Positions 1 through 8,861 of a DNA stretch of 64,000 nucleotides are shown here, one piece after another (position 1 is the first letter of the stretch; each line of letters begins with the position of its first letter). A program made the translations under genes and the position numbers. This stretch comes from Planctomycetota bacterium (lineage in GTDB: Bacteria > Planctomycetota > B15-G4 > JADJEK01). The notes under the pieces were generated by a model. That model searched no databases. It was given only the letters and a program-made list of their open reading frames with translations, and was not told where the DNA came from. Location of the stretch: positions 79,205-143,204 of the forward strand of contig JADJEK010000013.1 in assembly GCA_016709145.1 (NCBI GenBank). Reading direction: 5' to 3'.

Positions 1-1338
1 TTTCGCGGTCGCCGACGCCGCCGACGACGTGCTCTGCGCCGCGACCGCGACGCCCGAGATGTTCTGCGCGATCTCGGCCGTGCCACGCGCGGCCTCGCCG
101 ATGTTGCGCTGGATCTCGTTCGTCGTCGCGTTCTGCTGTTCCACGGCGCTCGCGATCGTGGCTTGCAGGTCGTTGATCTGATCGATGATCGAACCGATCT
201 GCGCGATCGCGTCGACCGAGAGCTTGGTGTCGCGCTGGATCGTCTCGATCATGCGCGAGATGTCGCCGGTGGCCTTGGTGGTCTCCTTGGCCAGTTCCTT
301 GACTTCGTTCGCGACCACGGCGAAGCCCTTGCCCGCTTCCCCGGCGCGCGCGGCTTCGATGGTCGCGTTCAGCGCCAGCAGGTTGGTCTGCTGCGCGATC
401 GACGTGATCACCTTCACGATCTTGCCGATCTCGTCGCTGCTCTGTCCGAGCTTCGCCACGGTCGAGTTCGTGTCGTGCGCGACCTTGACCGCGCCGGTCG
501 CGACGCGTGCCGCGTCGCTCGCGCTCTTCGAGATCTCGCGGATGCTGAGCGAGAGTTGCTCGGTCGACTGCGCGACCGTCTGGACGCTCTTGTTCACTTG
601 TTCGGATGCCGCCGCGACCACGCCGGCTTGAGCCGACGTCTCTTCCGAGTTGGCGCCCATCTGCGAGGCCAAGCGTGTCAGCTCGTCGGACGCGACGTTC
701 AACGACGTCGCGTTGTTGCCGATCTCGCCGATGCTGTGACGCAGGTCGGTCAGGAACGTGGCGAGACCTGCTCCCATGTGACCGATGGCGTCCTCGCCGC
801 GCACCGTGATGTCGCGCGTGAGATCGCCGCGTGCAGCAGCGTTCACCACGTCCAGCATCGCGTCGACTTTGCCGCGCAGGTCGGCAGCGAGTTCGCGTTC
901 GCGCTCGGTCGATTCCTGGACCTTGCGTTCGGCTTCGACGCGCTTCGTGACGACTTCCCACGAGACCATCGTGCCGACGTGGCGTCCGTTCGAGTCGTGG
1001 ACGGCGTTGGCTTCGAGACTGACGACTTCGTTGCCGAGCGGGAACTGCGTCTTGTGCGGCAGGTTCTTGGGATCGGCGAGCAGCGCACGTTGGCGTGACG
1101 GCACCTTGTGGAACACGTCGATGCATTGGCCGACGACTTCGTCGGCCGGGACGGGCAGCAGTTGCTGGATCGCCTTCAGTTGGCGCAGCGATGCCGGGTT
1201 GATGTAGCGGACGACGAGATCGAGGTCCGCGAACATCACGTTGATCGGCACGTTGTCGAGCATCGTGCGCAGCCAATTCGGATCGGTGTGGATCCTCGAT
1301 GCGCGCGTGACTCCGAAGACACTGGTCAGACTGGGCAT
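1..1338 (-). CDS. Methyl-accepting chemotaxis protein, cytoplasmic, PAS-containing (3' end outside window)
   Basis: The gene reads leftward from an ATG at 1338 and is still open at base 1, giving the first 446 residues. No membrane segment is visible, so this looks like a soluble receptor. Residues about 20-150 resemble a PAS sensor (the text around '[17 protein letters not shown]' is typical). A HAMP-like stretch with '[20 protein letters not shown]' follows, then the coiled-coil signalling domain. The hairpin tip is unmistakable ([17 protein letters not shown], then [18 protein letters not shown]). The family relays ligand or redox signals to CheA/CheW. No other che gene is in view. The signalling tip is nearly identical to that of the membrane receptor at 33890-36262. 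Identification is secure; ligand and C-terminus are unknown. Confidence 0.93.
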   Translation of the reverse strand, partial: MPSLTSVFGVTRASRIHTDPNWLRTMLDNVPINVMFADLDLVVRYINPASLRQLKAIQQLLPVPADEVVGQCIDVFHKVPSRQRALLADPKNLPHKTQFPLGNEVVSLEANAVHDSNGRHVGTMVSWEVVTKRVEAERKVQESTERERELAADLRGKVDAMLDVVNAAARGDLTRDITVRGEDAIGHMGAGLATFLTDLRHSIGEIGNNATSLNVASDELTRLASQMGANSEETSAQAGVVAAASEQVNKSVQTVAQSTEQLSLSIREISKSASDAARVATGAVKVAHDTNSTVAKLGQSSDEIGKIVKVITSIAQQTNLLALNATIEAARAGEAGKGFAVVANEVKELAKETTKATGDISRMIETIQRDTKLSVDAIAQIGSIIDQINDLQATIASAVEQQNATTNEIQRNIGEAARGTAEIAQNISGVAVAAQSTSSAASATAK

Positions 1339-1787
1339 GGTGGCATTCGCTCCCGTTCGTTGCCGGCCGCTCGACTCGCGCCGCCTGTGCACGCAGACGA
1401 CGGACCTCGCAAGGAACCCAGCGTTCGATCCCCGCGTACCGCGATGATCCGTCGACTCGACGAACGCCAGGATGCGACGTCGCCGACGGATGTCGACTCG
1501 TTCGATGCCGAAGGTGAAGGCTGCAATGGGTCGTTTTCGACGCCTCGCGCCGTGAGTTGCGAACGCGAAACGGGATGCGTGGGCGTGTTCCATTCGAGCA
1601 ATCTCGCAATGCGGGCTTCGTCCCGGTTCGAGGCATGGAACGCGGCCGCGTCCGATCGCCTTGGGCAGTCCGGGCGCGACCGGTTCGACCGGTTCGGACC
1701 GGCGGATTCGCCGACGTGATGCCATCCGACGCGCAGCACGCGTCGTAGAGCGGGTTACACTCCGTCGCCGGTTCCCCGGAGCTCGCC
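1339..1787. other. Intergenic region between divergent genes
   Basis: No convincing gene is present in these 449 bases, which separate the leftward chemoreceptor from the rightward PSD1 gene. Two tandem copies of ACCGGTTCG lie at 1679-1687 and 1688-1696. A possible -10 element TACACT (1756-1761, preceded by GT) sits 26 nt before the PSD1 start. A likely ribosome binding site CCGGAG lies at 1776-1781. Open frames here are arginine-rich and lack recognisable domains. Confidence 0.5.
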
Positions 1788-4700
1788 ATGTCGCTGATCG
1801 CCACGCGCCCCTCCCCGAGGGCTCGGTCTTCCGTCGTCGTCGCGGTTGCAATTCTGTGGATCGGGGGATCTTGGCACGCGGCGTCGAGCGCGCCCGAGCG
1901 CGCCGCTCGCACGGTCGACTTCTTCAAGGAAGTGCGGCCGATCCTCGCGCAGCATTGCTTCACCTGTCACGGCCCGGACGCGGAGCGCCGCAAGGGCGAT
2001 CTGCGCCTCGATGTCCACGAGGACGCGTTCGCGCGGATGGCCGAAGGCGGCGCACCGTTCGTGCCCGGCGATCCCGCGGCGTCGCACGTCTTGCTGCGCA
2101 TCAAGTCGACGGACCCCGACGAGCGCATGCCGAAGGGCGCCGACGCACTGACCGAGCGCCAGATCGAGACGATCGAGCGCTGGATCGAACAAGGTGCGAC
2201 GTGGCGCGAGCACTGGGCGTTCACGGCGCCGACCAAGCACGAGCTGCCCGCGGTCGCCGACGCGAACTGGGCGCGCGACCCGCTCGATCGCTTCGTGCTC
2301 GCTCGACTCGAGCAGGACGGCTGGAAGCCCGAGCCGGAAGCGACGCGTGAGCAATGGCTGCGGCGCGTGACGTTCGACCTCACGGGTCTGCCGCCGACAC
2401 CCGACGAACTCGACCAATTCACGAAGGACACCAGTGCGGACGCGTACGAGAAAGCCGTCGATCGGTTGCTCGCGTCGCCGCGCTACGGCGAGCGCCAGGC
2501 ACAGGAATGGCTCGACCTCGCGCGCTACGCCGACACGAGTGGCTACCAGCGCGACGAAGGCCGCGAGAACTGGAAGTGGCGCGAGTGGGTGATTCACGCG
2601 TTCAACGCCAACATGCCGTTCGATCGCTTCGGCATCGAGCAACTCGCCGGCGACCTGCTGGAACATCCGACGCTCGAGCAACGCATCGCCACCGGCTTCA
2701 GCCGCAACCATCCGACGAACTCGGAGGCCGGTGAGGAGGAGGACGAGTACCGCTCGGCGTACGTGATGGACCGCTTGCACACGACGTCGACCGCGTTCAT
2801 GGGATTGACGCTCGCGTGCGCGCAATGCCACGACCACAAGTACGACCCGCTGTCGCAGAAGGACTTCTACTCGTTCTACGCGTTCTTCGACCAAGTCGCG
2901 GAGCGCGACTCGGACGGCTTCGGCGCGAAGAACTCGCGACCGTCGTTGCCCGTGCCGAGCCCCGATCAAGCACCGCGACTCGCCGACCTGACCGCGCGCA
3001 TCGACGCGCTGAAGCAACGGCTCGAAGCCGACGATCCGCTCACCGACGCGGCGCAAGCGCAGTGGGAAGCGCGCCAACGCGCGGCGCTCGCGACGCCGTT
3101 CACTTGGGAGACGCTCGACCCCGCGGGACTGCTGTCGCGCAACGGATCGAAGCTCGAGCGCCAACCCGATGGGTCGATCCTGTCGAGCGGACCCAGTCCG
3201 GTGCGCGACACGTACGACCTCGTGTTCCAGCCCGGTAAGCGCACGATCCAGGCGCTGCGCATCGAAGTGGTGCCCGATCCGTCGTTGCCCGGCGGTAAGT
3301 CGGGACGCGCGGACGACGGCCGTTTCATCCTGACGCGACTCGAACTGCGCAACTCGACGTTGTCGGAGAGCAAGGACCCGCCCCTCGTGCACCTCGCGAT
3401 CGCGCAAGCCGACCTGCGGCAAGAGCGCGATCCGGACGCGAGCTTCCTCGAGGCCACGCCTGGTGACATCGACACCGCGATCGCGGTCGACGAAGCGGAG
3501 GTGGATGGCGGCGACGGACCGCGTTCGTTCGGCGCGGGATGGTGCGTCGTCGGAGACGCGATGTCCGAGACGCGCGCGGCAGTGCTGATCCCGCTCGAGC
3601 CGCTCGAGTTGAACGAAGCCGCGGTGCTGCGTATGGCGCTGCATCACACGTCGCAGTCGAAGTACAAGGCGCTGATCGGTCGCTTCCGCATTTCGGTGAC
3701 GTCGGATCCACGCATCCGCGAGCGCCTGCTGCCGGTGACCGCGAAGCCGTGGAGCACGCTCGGTCCGTTCTCCGCCGAGCACGCGCCGGCCGCGTTCGAG
3801 ACCGCGTACGCGCCGGAGCAGGCGATCAAGGGCGGAGTCGATCTGCGCAAGACGTTCGATCCACCCGCGCCCGCGGAGCCCGACGGCGATCCCAAGAAGC
3901 CGGGCGGTAAGAACGCGCCCGGGCCGACCGACGACGCCACGAAGACCGCGCCGAAGGCGCAAGACGGGAAGCCGGCGGCGGACGCCCCCGCGTCGCCGAC
4001 GCCGGCCGAACCCGTCGCCGCCGCGCAGCCCGCGTCGACTCCGACCGCGGGCGCGGCTCGCGCGGCCGCGCCGTCCGAAGTGAGCGTCGACGGCGCGAAG
4101 GGGACCGCCGCCACGGCGGCCGCGCCCACCGCCGCCGCGGCGAAGCTCGAAGCCGCGAACGAGCCGGACCCATCGCCGAAGCCCCGGAAGTCGGCCGGCG
4201 CGGAAGCGGTGCCCGCGGCCACGAAACCCGCGGCGAAGGACGCGGCCGATGCTCCCGCCGCAGCCGAGAACTCGAACGATCCACTCGGCGGCGACGCGAC
4301 GAAGCGTCGCAAGAAGGACGACAAGCTCACTTGGCAGGAGCAGAAGACGTGGCGCGACGGCGCAACGCAGACTCTGCGCGGTGCGAGCGGTGACGTGGCG
4401 TACTACCTCACGCGCAAGTTGGTCGCCGATCGAGCGCGCACCGTCGTGTTGCGACTCGACGGTCCGGCCGGAGTGAAGGTCTGGCTGAACGGCGAACTCG
4501 TGTTCAGCGAAGCTCCGGCGAACCCCGTGCCCGAATCGAAGAGCGCGAACAAGGGCGACGCCAAGCCGAAGGACGACGATGGCGAATTCGACTTCGGCGA
4601 CGGCTTCTTCCGCCGCGAACGTCCGAAGCGGACCGCGCGCATCGGCATCCGCGCCGGTGAGAACGAACTGGTCGTCAAGGCGATCTACGCGCTGCCGAAG

Positions 4701-6176
4701 CCAAAGCGCGGCGAGGGCGGGCCCGGCGCAACGGGCGCGATGGGTGGCATGGGCGAGATGCCCGGCATGGGAGGCGGCTTCGGTCGCTTCGGCGGCGGTG
4801 GTGCGTCGTTCACGTCCGCCGTCAGTGCGGAAGGGGACGACGTCCTCGATTTCGAAGTCGCGACGCTGCTCGCCGAGCCGCCGCCCGCGACGCCGCCCGT
4901 GGTCACACCGCCGCAACTGCCGAAGCCGGTCGCGATCGTCGCCGACACCAGCGCGAAGCCGCCGGTCACGCGCGAGCAACGCGGCGCACGCACGATTCGC
5001 GCGTGGTATCGCCGCCACATCGATCCGATCGGGCGCGTGCTCGCGGTCGAGCTCGATCGACTCGAAGCCGAGCGCGACGACGTCATGCGCACTGTCCCCG
5101 AGACGATGGTGATGGAGGAGCGTCGCGAGCCGCGCAAGACGTACGTGTTCAAGCGCGGCCAGTACAAGAACAAGGGCACCGAGGTCAGTGCGGACGTGCC
5201 GTCGATCCTGCCTCCGCTCGCGAAGGACTTGCCGCGCAACCGACTCGGGCTGGCGCGTTGGTTGTTCGCGCCGGAGCATCCGTTGACGGCGCGCGTCGCC
5301 GTCAATCGCATCTGGGCGCAGTACTTCGGCGTCGGCTTGGTGAAGACCGGCGACGACTTCGGCGTGCGCAGTGAGTTGCCCTCGCATCCCGAGCTACTGG
5401 ACACGCTCGCCGTCGAGTTCCGCGAGAGCGGATGGGACATGAAGGCGCTGCATCGGCGCATCGTGTTGTCGGCGACGTACCGGCAATCGGCGCTCATCGC
5501 GTCCGACAAGCTCGCGAAGGATCCCGAGAACAGTCTGCTCGCGCGCGGTCCGCGATTGCGGCTCGCGGCCGAGATGGTGCGGGACAACGCGCTGTACGCG
5601 GCCGGTCTCTTGGTCGAGTCGATCGGCGGCAAGAGCGTGAAGCCCTACCAGCCCGAAGGGCTGTGGAAGGCCGTCACGGGCGGTCGCGACTGGAAGCGCG
5701 ATGCCGGCGAGGAGCAGTACCGCCGCGGCATCTACGTGTATTGGAAGCGCGGCGTGCCGTACCCGTCGCTGCTGACGTTCGATGCGTCGAAGCGCGAGAC
5801 TTGCACCGTGTCGCGACCGCAGACGACCACGCCGCTGCAGTCGCTCGTGCTGTTGAACGATCCGGTCTACGTCGAAGCCGCGCGTGTGTTCGCGCAGCGG
5901 CTGTTGAAGGAAGGCGGCAAGGACGACGGCAAGCGCATCGCGCTCGGTTTCCGCTGGTGCACGTCGCGCGTGCCGGATGCCGAGGAGGTCGCCGTGCTGA
6001 CGAAGTTGCTGGCCGCCCAGCGCGAGCACTACGCCGCCGATCCGGCCGCGGCGAAGAAGTTGCTCGCCGTCGGCGATGCCAAGCCGGATGCCAAGCTCGA
6101 CGCTGCGGAACTCGCGGCGTGGACCGGCGTCGCACAAGCGCTGCTGAACCTCGATGCCACGATCCACCGCGGTTGA
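1788..6176 (+). CDS. PSD1/DUF1549-DUF1553 cytochrome-like secreted protein
   Basis: A 1462-residue secreted protein of the planctomycete PSD1 family. A signal sequence spans about residues 1-35. A haem-binding CFTCH motif (C57, C60, H61) lies in the N-terminal PSCyt1-type domain ('[12 protein letters not shown]'). DUF1549 follows (about 165-380) and contains a second CxxCH, CAQCH, at 344-348. DUF1553 is at the C-terminus (about 1140-1420). Unusual insertions separate the conserved ends: an Ala/Pro/Lys-rich low-complexity stretch at about 690-840 and a Gly/Met-rich stretch at about 980-1005. The protein is longer than most family members. The ATG at 1788 follows CCGGAG. The biochemical role of the family is not established. 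The next gene is its usual partner, DUF1501, so co-function at the cell surface is inferred. Confidence 0.95.
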   Translation: MSLIATRPSPRARSSVVVAVAILWIGGSWHAASSAPERAARTVDFFKEVRPILAQHCFTCHGPDAERRKGDLRLDVHEDAFARMAEGGAPFVPGDPAASHVLLRIKSTDPDERMPKGADALTERQIETIERWIEQGATWREHWAFTAPTKHELPAVADANWARDPLDRFVLARLEQDGWKPEPEATREQWLRRVTFDLTGLPPTPDELDQFTKDTSADAYEKAVDRLLASPRYGERQAQEWLDLARYADTSGYQRDEGRENWKWREWVIHAFNANMPFDRFGIEQLAGDLLEHPTLEQRIATGFSRNHPTNSEAGEEEDEYRSAYVMDRLHTTSTAFMGLTLACAQCHDHKYDPLSQKDFYSFYAFFDQVAERDSDGFGAKNSRPSLPVPSPDQAPRLADLTARIDALKQRLEADDPLTDAAQAQWEARQRAALATPFTWETLDPAGLLSRNGSKLERQPDGSILSSGPSPVRDTYDLVFQPGKRTIQALRIEVVPDPSLPGGKSGRADDGRFILTRLELRNSTLSESKDPPLVHLAIAQADLRQERDPDASFLEATPGDIDTAIAVDEAEVDGGDGPRSFGAGWCVVGDAMSETRAAVLIPLEPLELNEAAVLRMALHHTSQSKYKALIGRFRISVTSDPRIRERLLPVTAKPWSTLGPFSAEHAPAAFETAYAPEQAIKGGVDLRKTFDPPAPAEPDGDPKKPGGKNAPGPTDDATKTAPKAQDGKPAADAPASPTPAEPVAAAQPASTPTAGAARAAAPSEVSVDGAKGTAATAAAPTAAAAKLEAANEPDPSPKPRKSAGAEAVPAATKPAAKDAADAPAAAENSNDPLGGDATKRRKKDDKLTWQEQKTWRDGATQTLRGASGDVAYYLTRKLVADRARTVVLRLDGPAGVKVWLNGELVFSEAPANPVPESKSANKGDAKPKDDDGEFDFGDGFFRRERPKRTARIGIRAGENELVVKAIYALPKPKRGEGGPGATGAMGGMGEMPGMGGGFGRFGGGGASFTSAVSAEGDDVLDFEVATLLAEPPPATPPVVTPPQLPKPVAIVADTSAKPPVTREQRGARTIRAWYRRHIDPIGRVLAVELDRLEAERDDVMRTVPETMVMEERREPRKTYVFKRGQYKNKGTEVSADVPSILPPLAKDLPRNRLGLARWLFAPEHPLTARVAVNRIWAQYFGVGLVKTGDDFGVRSELPSHPELLDTLAVEFRESGWDMKALHRRIVLSATYRQSALIASDKLAKDPENSLLARGPRLRLAAEMVRDNALYAAGLLVESIGGKSVKPYQPEGLWKAVTGGRDWKRDAGEEQYRRGIYVYWKRGVPYPSLLTFDASKRETCTVSRPQTTTPLQSLVLLNDPVYVEAARVFAQRLLKEGGKDDGKRIALGFRWCTSRVPDAEEVAVLTKLLAAQREHYAADPAAAKKLLAVGDAKPDAKLDAAELAAWTGVAQALLNLDATIHRG

Positions 6177-6236
6177 CAGCCCGTTGAGGGCCCCGAACGT
6201 GAACGAAGTCGATCGCAACGACTGGAACTCCGAGCC

Positions 6237-7667
6237 ATGAACCGACAGAACTGCGATTCCTTGCGCGACGCACTCAACCGGCGCGCGTTCCTTGGGCAGG
6301 GCGCTCGCGGCCTCCTCGGGCTGTCGATGGCGTCGTTCCTGGGCCGCGTCGCGTTGGCGGACGAAGCGCCTGCGTACGCGGTGCCGGGCGCTACGGCGAA
6401 GCGCGTGATCCAGATCTTCTTGTCGGGCGGCTTGTCGCAGATCGACCTGTTCGACGAGAAGCCGCTGCTCGTGAAGCATCGCGGCGAGGAGTTGCCGGAG
6501 TCCGTACGGCGCGGTCAGCGCATCACCGGATTGACGGAGAAGCAGGGCGCGCTGCCCGTGGCGGGCTCGTGCTTCAAGTTCCGCGATTGTGGCAAGAGCG
6601 GCATGCGCATGGCGGAGATCCTGCCCGAGTTGGGCTCGGTCGCGGACGAGCTCACGCTGGTGCGTTCGCTGCAGACCGACCACGTGTTGCACGAAGCGGC
6701 GATGACGATCCTGTTCACGGGCACGCAATTGCTGGGGCGGCCGTCGTTCGGCGCGTGGGTGAGTTACGCGCTCGGCACGCTGAACGAGAACATCCCCGAG
6801 TTCGTCGTGCTGCTGTCCGGCGGCAAGGGCGGTACGCCGCTGCATCCGCGGCTGTGGCACAACGGGTTCTTGCCGGGACGGCATCAAGGCGTGCAGTTCC
6901 GCTCGGGTGGCGATCCCGTGCTGTTCGCGAGCAATCCGCCCGGCATCGACGCGAAGGCGCGACGCGGCGTCCTCGATGCGATCGGAGAACTGAACGCGCT
7001 CGAACATCGAACGGTCGGCGACCCCGACATCACGACACGCACGCAGGCCTACGAGATGGCGGCGCGCATGCAGACGTCCGTGCCGGAACTCGCCGACTTG
7101 TCGAAAGAGTCGCAGGACGTGCTCGATGCCTACGGCGCCACGCCGGGCAAGGAGTCGTTCGCGAACAACTGTCTGCTCGCGCGCCGGTTGGTGGAGCGCG
7201 GGGTGCGCTTCGTGCAGATCTGCGATGGCGGGTGGGACACGCACTTCGAGATCCCGACGGTGCTGCCGAAGAAGTGCCAGGACGTCGACAAGCCGACCGC
7301 CGCGTTGATCAAGGACTTGAAGGAGCGCGGGCTGCTCGAGGACACGATCGTGATGTTCACCGGCGAGTTCGGTCGCACGAGCTACTGCGAGGGGCCGCTG
7401 TCGTTCGACTCGTACGGCCGCGACCATCAGGCGCTGTGCAACTCGGTGCTGCTCGCGGGCGGCGGATTCAAACGCGGCTTCACGTACGGCAAGACCGACG
7501 ACTGGGGTTGGGACGTCGTCGATCAGCCCGTGCACATGCACGACTTGCACGCGACGCTGCTGCATTGCCTCGGGCTCGATCACGAGAAGCTGACGTTCCG
7601 ACACCAAAGCCGCGACTTCCGCCTGACCGACGTTGCGGGCCGGGTCGTGAACGACATTCTCGTCTGA
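6237..7667 (+). CDS. DUF1501 domain-containing protein (Tat-type signal)
   Basis: A 476-residue member of the DUF1501 family, which is related to the alkaline phosphatase/sulfatase fold. The N-terminus carries an RRAFLG Tat-like motif (R15-R16) and a hydrophobic stretch, so export in folded form is likely. Typical motifs include 'IFLSGGLSQIDLFDEKP' near the start of the mature part, 'GGWDTH' and 'TGEFGRTS' in the second half, and 'DHQ' further on. It lies 60 nt downstream of the PSD1 gene in the same direction, the standard arrangement for this pair. Substrate and function are unknown. A strong hairpin at 7711-7735 follows the stop codon. Confidence 0.94.
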   Translation: MNRQNCDSLRDALNRRAFLGQGARGLLGLSMASFLGRVALADEAPAYAVPGATAKRVIQIFLSGGLSQIDLFDEKPLLVKHRGEELPESVRRGQRITGLTEKQGALPVAGSCFKFRDCGKSGMRMAEILPELGSVADELTLVRSLQTDHVLHEAAMTILFTGTQLLGRPSFGAWVSYALGTLNENIPEFVVLLSGGKGGTPLHPRLWHNGFLPGRHQGVQFRSGGDPVLFASNPPGIDAKARRGVLDAIGELNALEHRTVGDPDITTRTQAYEMAARMQTSVPELADLSKESQDVLDAYGATPGKESFANNCLLARRLVERGVRFVQICDGGWDTHFEIPTVLPKKCQDVDKPTAALIKDLKERGLLEDTIVMFTGEFGRTSYCEGPLSFDSYGRDHQALCNSVLLAGGGFKRGFTYGKTDDWGWDVVDQPVHMHDLHATLLHCLGLDHEKLTFRHQSRDFRLTDVAGRVVNDILV

Positions 7668-7710
7668 CTCGGGCCGCATGGCCCGACGCCAGCTCGGGCG
7701 TCGAGGCGAG

Positions 7711-7735
7711 GCGGGGGGAACTTCGTTCCCCCCGC
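7711..7735. terminator. Perfect GC-rich hairpin after DUF1501 gene
   Basis: The sequence forms an 11-bp perfect stem, GCGGGGGGAAC (7711-7721) and its complement (7725-7735), around a TTC loop. It lies 43 nt after the stop codon, so it probably ends the PSD1/DUF1501 transcript. There is no T-run, so intrinsic termination is inferred only. It is the first of three hairpins in a row. Confidence 0.6.
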
Positions 7736-7743
7736 ACCCCCCT

Positions 7744-7805
7744 CGTTCGACCGCTCGCGGTCGAACGACCAAAGGGGGGCTTCACAAACGAGCGAAGCCC
7801 CCCTT
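7744..7805. repeat. Two further consecutive hairpins
   Basis: A perfect 10-bp stem CGTTCGACCG (7744-7753) pairs with 7758-7767 around CTCG. Directly after it, AAGGGGGGCTTC (7772-7783) pairs perfectly with 7794-7805 around a 10-nt loop. Together with 7711-7735 these make three perfect palindromes within 95 bases of non-coding DNA. A similar cluster occurs at 54591-54883. Confidence 0.6.
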
Positions 7806-7842
7806 GGGAACCCCGCGCCCTTGAGTCGCGCGTGAGACTTCA

Positions 7843-8037
7843 CGCCAAGGGACGTCGAGAACGGGCCTCGCTGCGGCCATTCAAAGCCGCAGGGGTGGCT
7901 TCTCGACGGCGTGATTCGCGACCCTTGTGGATCTCGCCCCAGGTGACGTACTGACGAGATGTGTAGAGCGGATCGCCACGGCTGCGGCAGGCTGCTGAAT
8001 GGCCGCAGCGAGAGCCCGTTCTCGACGTCCCTTGGCG
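7843..8037. repeat. Long inverted repeat with about 41-bp arms
   Basis: The left arm (7843-7883) and right arm (7996-8037) are reverse complements except for a single inserted base in the right arm. They enclose a 112-nt centre with further pairing: GCCGCAG (7886-7892) with CTGCGGC (7982-7988), and ATCTCG (7931-7936) with CGAGAT (7955-7960). No transposase or convincing reading frame is inside. It could be a MITE-like element or a structured RNA; target-site duplications were not obvious. Confidence 0.6.
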
Positions 8038-8134
8038 ACGGAGTGGTTTCCTAGGACGCGCGAGCTTGAACCCGAGGGAGAACTTCGGGTCGCGCTTCGC
8101 GCTCCGCGGTGGCGATTGAAGGAGTGGGTAGATG

Positions 8135-8174
8135 ACGGGGACGGAGGCGGGTCTGTCCCCGATGTGTCCCCCGT
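8135..8174. repeat. REP-like GGGGAC/GTCCCC palindromic element
   Basis: ACGGGGAC (8135-8142) is followed by GTCCCC (8155-8160) and by a second GTCCCCCGT (8166-8174), either of which can pair with it. Such GGGGAC-rich palindromes resemble the extragenic repeats that accompany RAYT/IS200-like transposases in many GC-rich bacteria. No RAYT gene is in this window. Confidence 0.4.
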
Positions 8175-8436
8175 GACCGGACGCCCTTGCCGGCGGCAAA
8201 AGCGTTCGGGCTACTTCGTGGCTCGACAACGGGTTCGGGTCACTCGGTTCACGCTGTCGATCTCGTTCGGATCGGGTCTTGGTCACCGGGGCTCGCGCCA
8301 AGGTCACCTCTTTCCGACGGCCCGTTTACCTACACGACCACGGCTTCGCGTGCCGTTCGCCCCTCTCCGGTCGGCTTCGAATTCCGTGCAACGGCGTCTC
8401 CGCGGTGGTGTCCCTTCGGCACTGGAACTGGGGCGG

Positions 8437-8808
8437 TTGAACTCGCAAGCGCCGGGCGGCGACTCCTGGATCGTGTCGCTCGGCGACGTCGACATCGAGC
8501 GGCTGTCGGGCGACCCCTCGGCGCCGCCGGCGCAGTTGTCCGGGGCCAAGCGCGAGTCGTGGGCCACAATGCTCGCGCCGATCGACGCGAACGACCGGAG
8601 TCAGACGGGCGCGATCTCGCAGTTCATGCGCGAACACGGCTTCGAAACCAACGTAGCCCCGGATCCCGGCGAGACGTTCCTCGTGCGCAGCCTGTCGCCG
8701 CGAGGTCACGACATCGCGGCGGTCGTACGCGTGCTCGCGAGCGAAGCGAATGGAATCACGTTCGCGTGGCGCGTGCTGAAGACGTGGAAGGTCCGCAAGA
8801 ACCCCTGA
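8437..8808 (+). CDS. Hypothetical protein (start uncertain)
   Basis: The frame ends at 8808 and encodes a protein-like sequence (about 123 residues from the TTG at 8437), including 'DSWIVSLGDVDIERLSGDP', 'FMREHGFETNVAPDPGETF' and 'RGHDIAAVVRVLASEANG'. Its composition is balanced, unlike the arginine-rich shadow frames nearby. The frame stays open upstream to 7999, but that part runs through the inverted-repeat region and looks non-coding. Candidate starts are GTG at 8386, TTG at 8437 (after GGAACTGGGG) and ATG at 8566. No family was recognised. It may be a small native gene or the remnant of a larger one. Confidence 0.4.
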   Translation: MNSQAPGGDSWIVSLGDVDIERLSGDPSAPPAQLSGAKRESWATMLAPIDANDRSQTGAISQFMREHGFETNVAPDPGETFLVRSLSPRGHDIAAVVRVLASEANGITFAWRVLKTWKVRKNP

Positions 8809-8849
8809 AACGCAAGACGAGCTGGACTGCGTCGACGGGGCGACGCGCG

Positions 8850-8855
8850 TAGTCT
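8850..8855 (+). promoter_or_regulatory. Putative -10 element of hrpB, leaderless arrangement
   Basis: TAGTCT ends only 6 nt before the hrpB ATG (8862). If used as a -10 box, transcription would start at or next to the start codon. No Shine-Dalgarno sequence is present between them. Inferred by eye. Confidence 0.35.
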
Positions 8856-8861
8856 GTCGCC

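Noticed and set aside
1755..5387. 1210-residue open frame antisense to the PSD1 gene
   Set aside because: It is a GC-driven shadow: extremely arginine-rich, no domain, and the plus strand carries a clear conserved protein.
7999..8436. N-terminal extension of the hypothetical gene ending at 8808
   Set aside because: The upstream part runs through the inverted repeat arm and the REP-like element and is arginine-rich, so it is unlikely to be translated.
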